A DNA stretch of 8,207 nt from an archaeon (lineage in GTDB: Archaea; Asgardarchaeota; Hermodarchaeia; Hermodarchaeales; Hermodarchaeaceae). Made by a program: the position numbers and the translations under genes. The DNA lies in the NCBI GenBank assembly GCA_016550415.1, contig JABXGU010000051.1:1-8207 (forward strand), in the 5' to 3' direction. This document shows, piece after piece, positions 4,899 to 8,207 of the stretch. The number at the start of each line of letters is the position of its first letter. Positions within the stretch are counted from its first letter, which is position 1. The notes under the pieces were generated by a model. That model ran no database searches. It was not told where the DNA came from and was given only the letters and a program-made list of their open reading frames with translations.

Positions 4899-7340
4899 CT
4901 ATGTGCGTCTACGACGTATTAGTCCAAATGAGATTCCTAGGAATGCTCCTATGGCTATTGCAACTAATGGGAAGCCAGGAATCGGGGGTGTTAAGATGTC
5001 AATGTATCCGTAGTCAATGCTAACACTGTTAATTTGAGAGGGATTACATAGGGGACTATTGAATTCGACTCGCCAGCGTAAATCGGTGCCTGTGTTTGTG
5101 AATGTGTGCATTACTCCCGGTGTTACGCTTTCCCAGTGGCTACCACCGTCCGCAGACATAAACCAAGCTAGGGATGTACCAAATGGAGTGTAACCTGTGT
5201 AGGCAAGCGTAGCGTTTTCAATGACTAGATCTGTAGTGTCAACTTCTGTTGATTGCGCTGTGGCGGCTGCAAAGGTTGCGCCTGCGCTCCAGAAGAGTCG
5301 TAAAATGACCAGTGATGAACGATTGGCTACATAGGCGTAATCACCATGAACAGTTACCTGTGTGGCGCCAGTTGCAGCTGCGTAGTTGCTGATTATTTTG
5401 ATATCATAGACATTGGTGGCATCGACAAGGCGAACTCCACCACTGCCACGGGCACTGACAATATAGGGTCCAAAGCCCCAAACGCCCAATGAAGTATTAG
5501 TTGTATCATATATTGTATCAGTGTAGGTGATGCTGGTTGGGTCAGTGACATTGCGCACTGAAAGCCAATCATCATTGGCACAATAAGCGAATTCACCGTC
5601 CACAAAGACGTCATATTGGGTGCTTGTTAGACTGTACGAGGATATGAGTGATGGGCTGTTGATTGTTGTGATGTCATAGATGTGGAAGCCTAATCCTCCG
5701 CCGTTGAGGTCTTCAACAATGTAGAGGTGGTATCCTTCTACCCAAAGCGCAGTCATGTTGGTAGCAATGCCTGACCAGTTAAAGATAACAGACGGATTAT
5801 ATGGATCGGAGATGTTCACACAACCAAATCCAGTATTGAAGGAGTAGAAGACCACCTCGCAATGCATGAATACATCGATACAACCATTGGCCGGGACAGT
5901 GGCCATTACCTGAATGTTGCTGGGATCACTAACATCCAAGATATAGAAGGCGCCTGAGGCTGAATTATCAAATAGACATACGATGTGTCCTTGAACATCC
6001 AGTTTTGCACAGAGAGTGACACCAGGGTTGTATAAGTCTAGAAGCACTGGATTGGTAGGGTCACTCACATCTAAGGTTAGGAAGCCATCAGGACCAGCAG
6101 CCACATAGGCTATGTCGCCCTGTACTCGCACATCCCAGACTTCGTAGTCATCATAGGAGCCAATGAATGGGAGGTCAGCCATGCCACTGCCGATTCGGTA
6201 TGTGTAGACACCATCATAGGCACCTACTACTAGGTCTCCGCCATAGAGGGCTACCGCATAGGTGTATGGTAGACTGGATATGGCTGTAACTATGACAGGA
6301 TTGTATGGGTCAGTAACATCCAATACTTGGACGCCGCCTGTCCCATCTGCGACAAACAATGTCTTTCCTTGAAGGGCAAGCTTCTGAGCATTACCCGGTG
6401 TATCACAGCTTCCAATTATAGTAGGAGTACTGGGATCACTGATATCAATAATTTGTACACCACTTGGACCATCAGCAACATAGGCGAAGGACCCATCAAC
6501 AAGAACAGCAGTTGCATTTCCTGGAGTGTCAATGAAGCCTGGTGATGGTTGGGATATTGAATAGGGATTGGAAACGTTGCAAACCCAAAGCCCATAGTGG
6601 CTTTCAGCAATATATGCATAATAGCCTTCCACATCAACACCGAGTGCTGTATCTGAGCCCCATAAATTCGGGATGCGAACAGGATTATAGGGGTCTTCTA
6701 CATCGATTATTACGAATGCTCTAGTGCTCGCAGAGCCAAAGCCAGTGGCATAAATGAAGTGACCCTGCACATCAATGTCGGTGACAGAACCATCTATTCC
6801 GATGTTAGTTATGTAAACGCCGCCTCCATCAAGGTAGTAAGGGTTGCTGACATTGTAAAAGGAGACCTTACCACCACCAAGGGTGCTTACACCTGCAAAG
6901 AGGATATCTCCAGCCGCCATGCAGGACAGGAGATGGTCCCAAGAGGCACGGTTACTATATGTTTGTAGATTCGATGGATCAGTGATGTTGAAACAATCAA
7001 CGGTAGCTTCCCCTGAGGGAGCATATTCAACAGCATAGAGTCTTCGTCCTTGAACGTCTAAATCTCGTACAGGATTACCTGTTACGTTGTAGTCTAGTTG
7101 TGTAACAGTGAATGCGTGCGGATTCGTAATGTATCCAGTGCCCCAGCCTTCTGCGGTTGTAGCACCAGCATCCCGGTAAGTTGTAGTAGCAAAGGATTCT
7201 GCGTAATTACCTGAACCTAGAGGAGATATGCTTGCACTTATTGTACTGTAGTTTGAGGGGGGTATGTTAGCGAAAACAGTCAATGAGAGGAGAGTGATGA
7301 GAAATATTGGTAATACTAATCTGTATTTACATAGAGCCAT
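4899..7340 (-). CDS. Secreted LVIVD-repeat (double beta-propeller) surface protein B
   Basis: This is an 813-residue paralogue of protein A with the same architecture. It has a signal peptide (MALCKYR plus a hydrophobic stretch to about residue 23, likely cut after VFA at residue 24) and a short Ser-rich spacer about ten residues longer than in A. The strand motif ESFATTTYRDAGATTAEGWGTG spans about 48-69. Fourteen LVIVD-type modules (about 91-685) split as two predicted propellers at about residue 399, followed by a beta-sandwich-like domain with SADGGSHWESVTPG, then IPGFP (787-791), a hydrophobic helix and RRRRT. Modules 3-6 are nearly the same as in A, whereas modules 9-13 differ strongly and contain several cysteines absent from A (for example in modules 9, 10 and 12). 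Start: the ATG at 7340 has AAGGG eight bases upstream, and the leader peptide begins at once. It is expected at the outer cell surface; the ligand or partner is unknown. The gene has its own terminator, so it is probably not co-transcribed with A. Confidence 0.88.
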   Translation of the reverse strand: MALCKYRLVLPIFLITLLSLTVFANIPPSNYSTISASISPLGSGNYAESFATTTYRDAGATTAEGWGTGYITNPHAFTVTQLDYNVTGNPVRDLDVQGRRLYAVEYAPSGEATVDCFNITDPSNLQTYSNRASWDHLLSCMAAGDILFAGVSTLGGGKVSFYNVSNPYYLDGGGVYITNIGIDGSVTDIDVQGHFIYATGFGSASTRAFVIIDVEDPYNPVRIPNLWGSDTALGVDVEGYYAYIAESHYGLWVCNVSNPYSISQPSPGFIDTPGNATAVLVDGSFAYVADGPSGVQIIDISDPSTPTIIGSCDTPGNAQKLALQGKTLFVADGTGGVQVLDVTDPYNPVIVTAISSLPYTYAVALYGGDLVVGAYDGVYTYRIGSGMADLPFIGSYDDYEVWDVRVQGDIAYVAAGPDGFLTLDVSDPTNPVLLDLYNPGVTLCAKLDVQGHIVCLFDNSASGAFYILDVSDPSNIQVMATVPANGCIDVFMHCEVVFYSFNTGFGCVNISDPYNPSVIFNWSGIATNMTALWVEGYHLYIVEDLNGGGLGFHIYDITTINSPSLISSYSLTSTQYDVFVDGEFAYCANDDWLSVRNVTDPTSITYTDTIYDTTNTSLGVWGFGPYIVSARGSGGVRLVDATNVYDIKIISNYAAATGATQVTVHGDYAYVANRSSLVILRLFWSAGATFAAATAQSTEVDTTDLVIENATLAYTGYTPFGTSLAWFMSADGGSHWESVTPGVMHTFTNTGTDLRWRVEFNSPLCNPSQINSVSIDYGYIDILTPPIPGFPLVAIAIGAFLGISFGLIRRRRT
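4902..4982 (-). other. C-terminal surface-anchoring signal of protein B (PGF-CTERM-like)
   Basis: Residues 787-813 contain IPGFP, a hydrophobic helix of about 16 residues (792-807) and RRRRT. The three-part order matches protein A exactly, while the helix sequences differ. Conservation of PPIPGFP and of the arginine cluster, but not of the helix, is what a sorting signal would show. Confidence 0.6.
5286..7070 (-). repeat. 14 tandem LVIVD-type modules in protein B (two predicted seven-bladed propellers)
   Basis: The modules run from about residue 91 to 685 and match those of protein A one for one; the boundary between the predicted propellers is near base 6144. The best consensus modules are 5 (SFAYVADGPSGVQIIDISDP), 6 and 8. 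Modules 7 (GVYTYRIGS) and 14 (SLVILRLFWS) lack the DxSDP turn, as in A. Confidence 0.7.
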
Positions 7341-7348
7341 TTTTTATT

Positions 7349-7384
7349 CCCTTAAATCTATTGAGGTTTGTTGGAACATTATAG
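7349..7384 (-). promoter_or_regulatory. Leader and putative promoter of gene B
   Basis: On the minus strand a TATA-like CTATAATG (7384-7377) would place the transcription start near 7354. AAGGG (7353-7349) lies eight bases before the ATG at 7340 as a Shine-Dalgarno-like sequence, though a start at 7354 would put it at the very 5' end. Expression is divergent from the protease gene. Confidence 0.4.
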
Positions 7385-7426
7385 AATGTGTCTTCTAATG
7401 TAAAATCCTTTTTGGCTGGCACAAAA

Positions 7427-7434
7427 CTATTTAG
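7427..7434 (+). promoter_or_regulatory. Possible TATA-like element of the protease gene
   Basis: CTATTTAG at 7427-7434 lies about 30 bases before the ATG at 7465, which would give a transcript with almost no leader. A GTAGGG (7456-7461) just before the ATG is too close for a normal Shine-Dalgarno. Weak, position-based evidence. Confidence 0.25.
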
Positions 7435-7464
7435 TTTAGATTTTTCTAGTCTAGAGTAGGGTGT

Positions 7465-8207
7465 ATGGTATTGAGGATTCGCCATACGGCTCTGTTTATA
7501 TATTTTACATTGCTGGCCATCCTACTTTCAGGTGGAATATCCAGTTCGATTTGCTCTTCGTCGTACCTGTCCAGTGACCCAATCCTCATTTATTCTCTTT
7601 CAGGTGAAATTACAGGTGTTACTGCCTCCACAATTCAAGATGTCCTTTCAACTGCTCAAGAATCCAATGCAATGTTGATTGTGATTGAGCTTAATACACC
7701 GGGTGGAGAAGTGATGGCGGTTCAAAGTATAATGCAAATGTTTGCAACCTCTTCAATACCCGTACTGGTTTTCGTGCCTACTGCTTCAATTGCTGTTAGT
7801 GGTGGAACATATCTTTTGATGGCATCCCATATTGCTGGGATGGGTACAGCGGCCCAGATTGGCTCATGCCAGCCGGTTGTGGGAGTTGTGCCTACTTATG
7901 AACCAAAATATCTTGAATTCGTTGTCACACTGATGACCAGTCACGCACACCTTCACGAACGTAATGAAACCGTGGCATCCCAATTCATTCTTGAAAACTT
8001 GAATCTTGGAACTACAGAGGCAAAGGACAAAGGAGTCATTGAATTCTCGAGTGCATCGCTGGATGAACTTCTCACAGAATTAGAAGCGTACACACTAATT
8101 CAACGTGAAATAACACCAGGCGATTCCACCTTTCGACTCGTTCCAACAGCTGATTTACCAAGCTATACAAATTATACAGAGTTTTCAGATTTCCTGGATG
8201 TTGCCTC
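7465..8207 (+). CDS. NfeD/1510-N-type membrane serine protease (ClpP class), N-terminal part
   Basis: The frame is open from the ATG at 7465 to the window end (247 codons plus two bases), so the 3' end is missing. A signal peptide or signal anchor (basic MVLRIRH, hydrophobic residues 9-25) precedes a ClpP/crotonase-fold protease domain with the typical segments IYSLSGEITGVTA, LIVIELNTPGGEV (substrate-binding glycines at 80-81) and IPVLVFVPTASIAVSGGTYLLMASHIAGMG. By comparison with Pyrococcus 1510-N, which uses a Ser-Lys dyad, Ser112 (nt 7798-7800) is the nucleophile and Lys148 in EPKYLEF (nt 7906-7908) the base. The downstream helix ATVASQFI-like segment (NETVASQFILENLNLGTTEAKDKGVIEF) also fits. 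1510-N cleaves the hydrophobic C-terminus of a stomatin-like partner; full-length members usually continue with membrane helices and sometimes an NfeD OB-fold, which would lie beyond the window. No stomatin gene is visible here. It is divergent from gene B with 124 bases between the starts. Confidence 0.85.
   Translation, partial: MVLRIRHTALFIYFTLLAILLSGGISSSICSSSYLSSDPILIYSLSGEITGVTASTIQDVLSTAQESNAMLIVIELNTPGGEVMAVQSIMQMFATSSIPVLVFVPTASIAVSGGTYLLMASHIAGMGTAAQIGSCQPVVGVVPTYEPKYLEFVVTLMTSHAHLHERNETVASQFILENLNLGTTEAKDKGVIEFSSASLDELLTELEAYTLIQREITPGDSTFRLVPTADLPSYTNYTEFSDFLDVA

Noticed and set aside
2169..7340. CRISPR array or DNA-level satellite in the repeated region
   Set aside because: The periodicity is at the protein level (about 120-130 bases per module) with degenerate DNA. 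There are no identical direct repeats with unique spacers.

Overview
The window looks archaeal, probably from an Asgard-type lineage (a Thorarchaeota-like genome is my best guess, and it is only a guess). Four things point that way: the C-terminal part of a geranylgeranyl-reductase-family flavoprotein, two large secreted LVIVD-repeat proteins ending in an IPGFP + hydrophobic helix + arginine tail (an archaeal PGF-CTERM-like surface anchor), an NfeD/1510-N-type membrane serine protease, and TATA-like elements upstream of genes with short or weak leaders. No RNA gene, insertion sequence, CRISPR array or integration site was seen.

Layout. At the left edge (1-539, + strand) is the 3' end of a geranylgeranyl reductase family gene. 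A 68-base gap follows, then a 464-residue multi-pass membrane protein of the DUF6159 type (608-2002, +), closed by a very good stem-loop/T-run terminator (2031-2068). Facing it on the minus strand are two paralogous genes, A (2169-4586) and B (4899-7340). B lies upstream of A in the direction of transcription. Each has its own apparent Shine-Dalgarno-like element and terminator, so they read as a tandem duplication of separate units rather than one operon. A 124-base divergent promoter region separates B from the last gene, an NfeD/1510-N serine protease (7465 to the window end, +), which is cut by the right edge.

The centre of interest is the A/B pair. By hand I count 14 degenerate LVIVD-type modules of about 40-45 residues in each protein. 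The 7th and 14th modules both lose the D/N-x-S-D/N-P signature, which suggests two consecutive seven-bladed beta-propellers per protein. The first propeller is strongly conserved between A and B (roughly 80 % identity over modules 4-6, with identical DNA patches of 23-24 bases), while the second is much more diverged. N-glycosylation sequons nevertheless recur at the same modules in both proteins. The propellers are flanked by a conserved N-terminal strand motif and a C-terminal beta-sandwich-like domain, followed by the membrane anchor.

Taken together, most of the window serves the cell envelope: lipid saturation, a polytopic membrane protein, two surface-displayed propeller proteins and a membrane-associated protease. 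A direct functional link between these genes is not shown by the sequence; only neighbourhood and a shared location suggest it.
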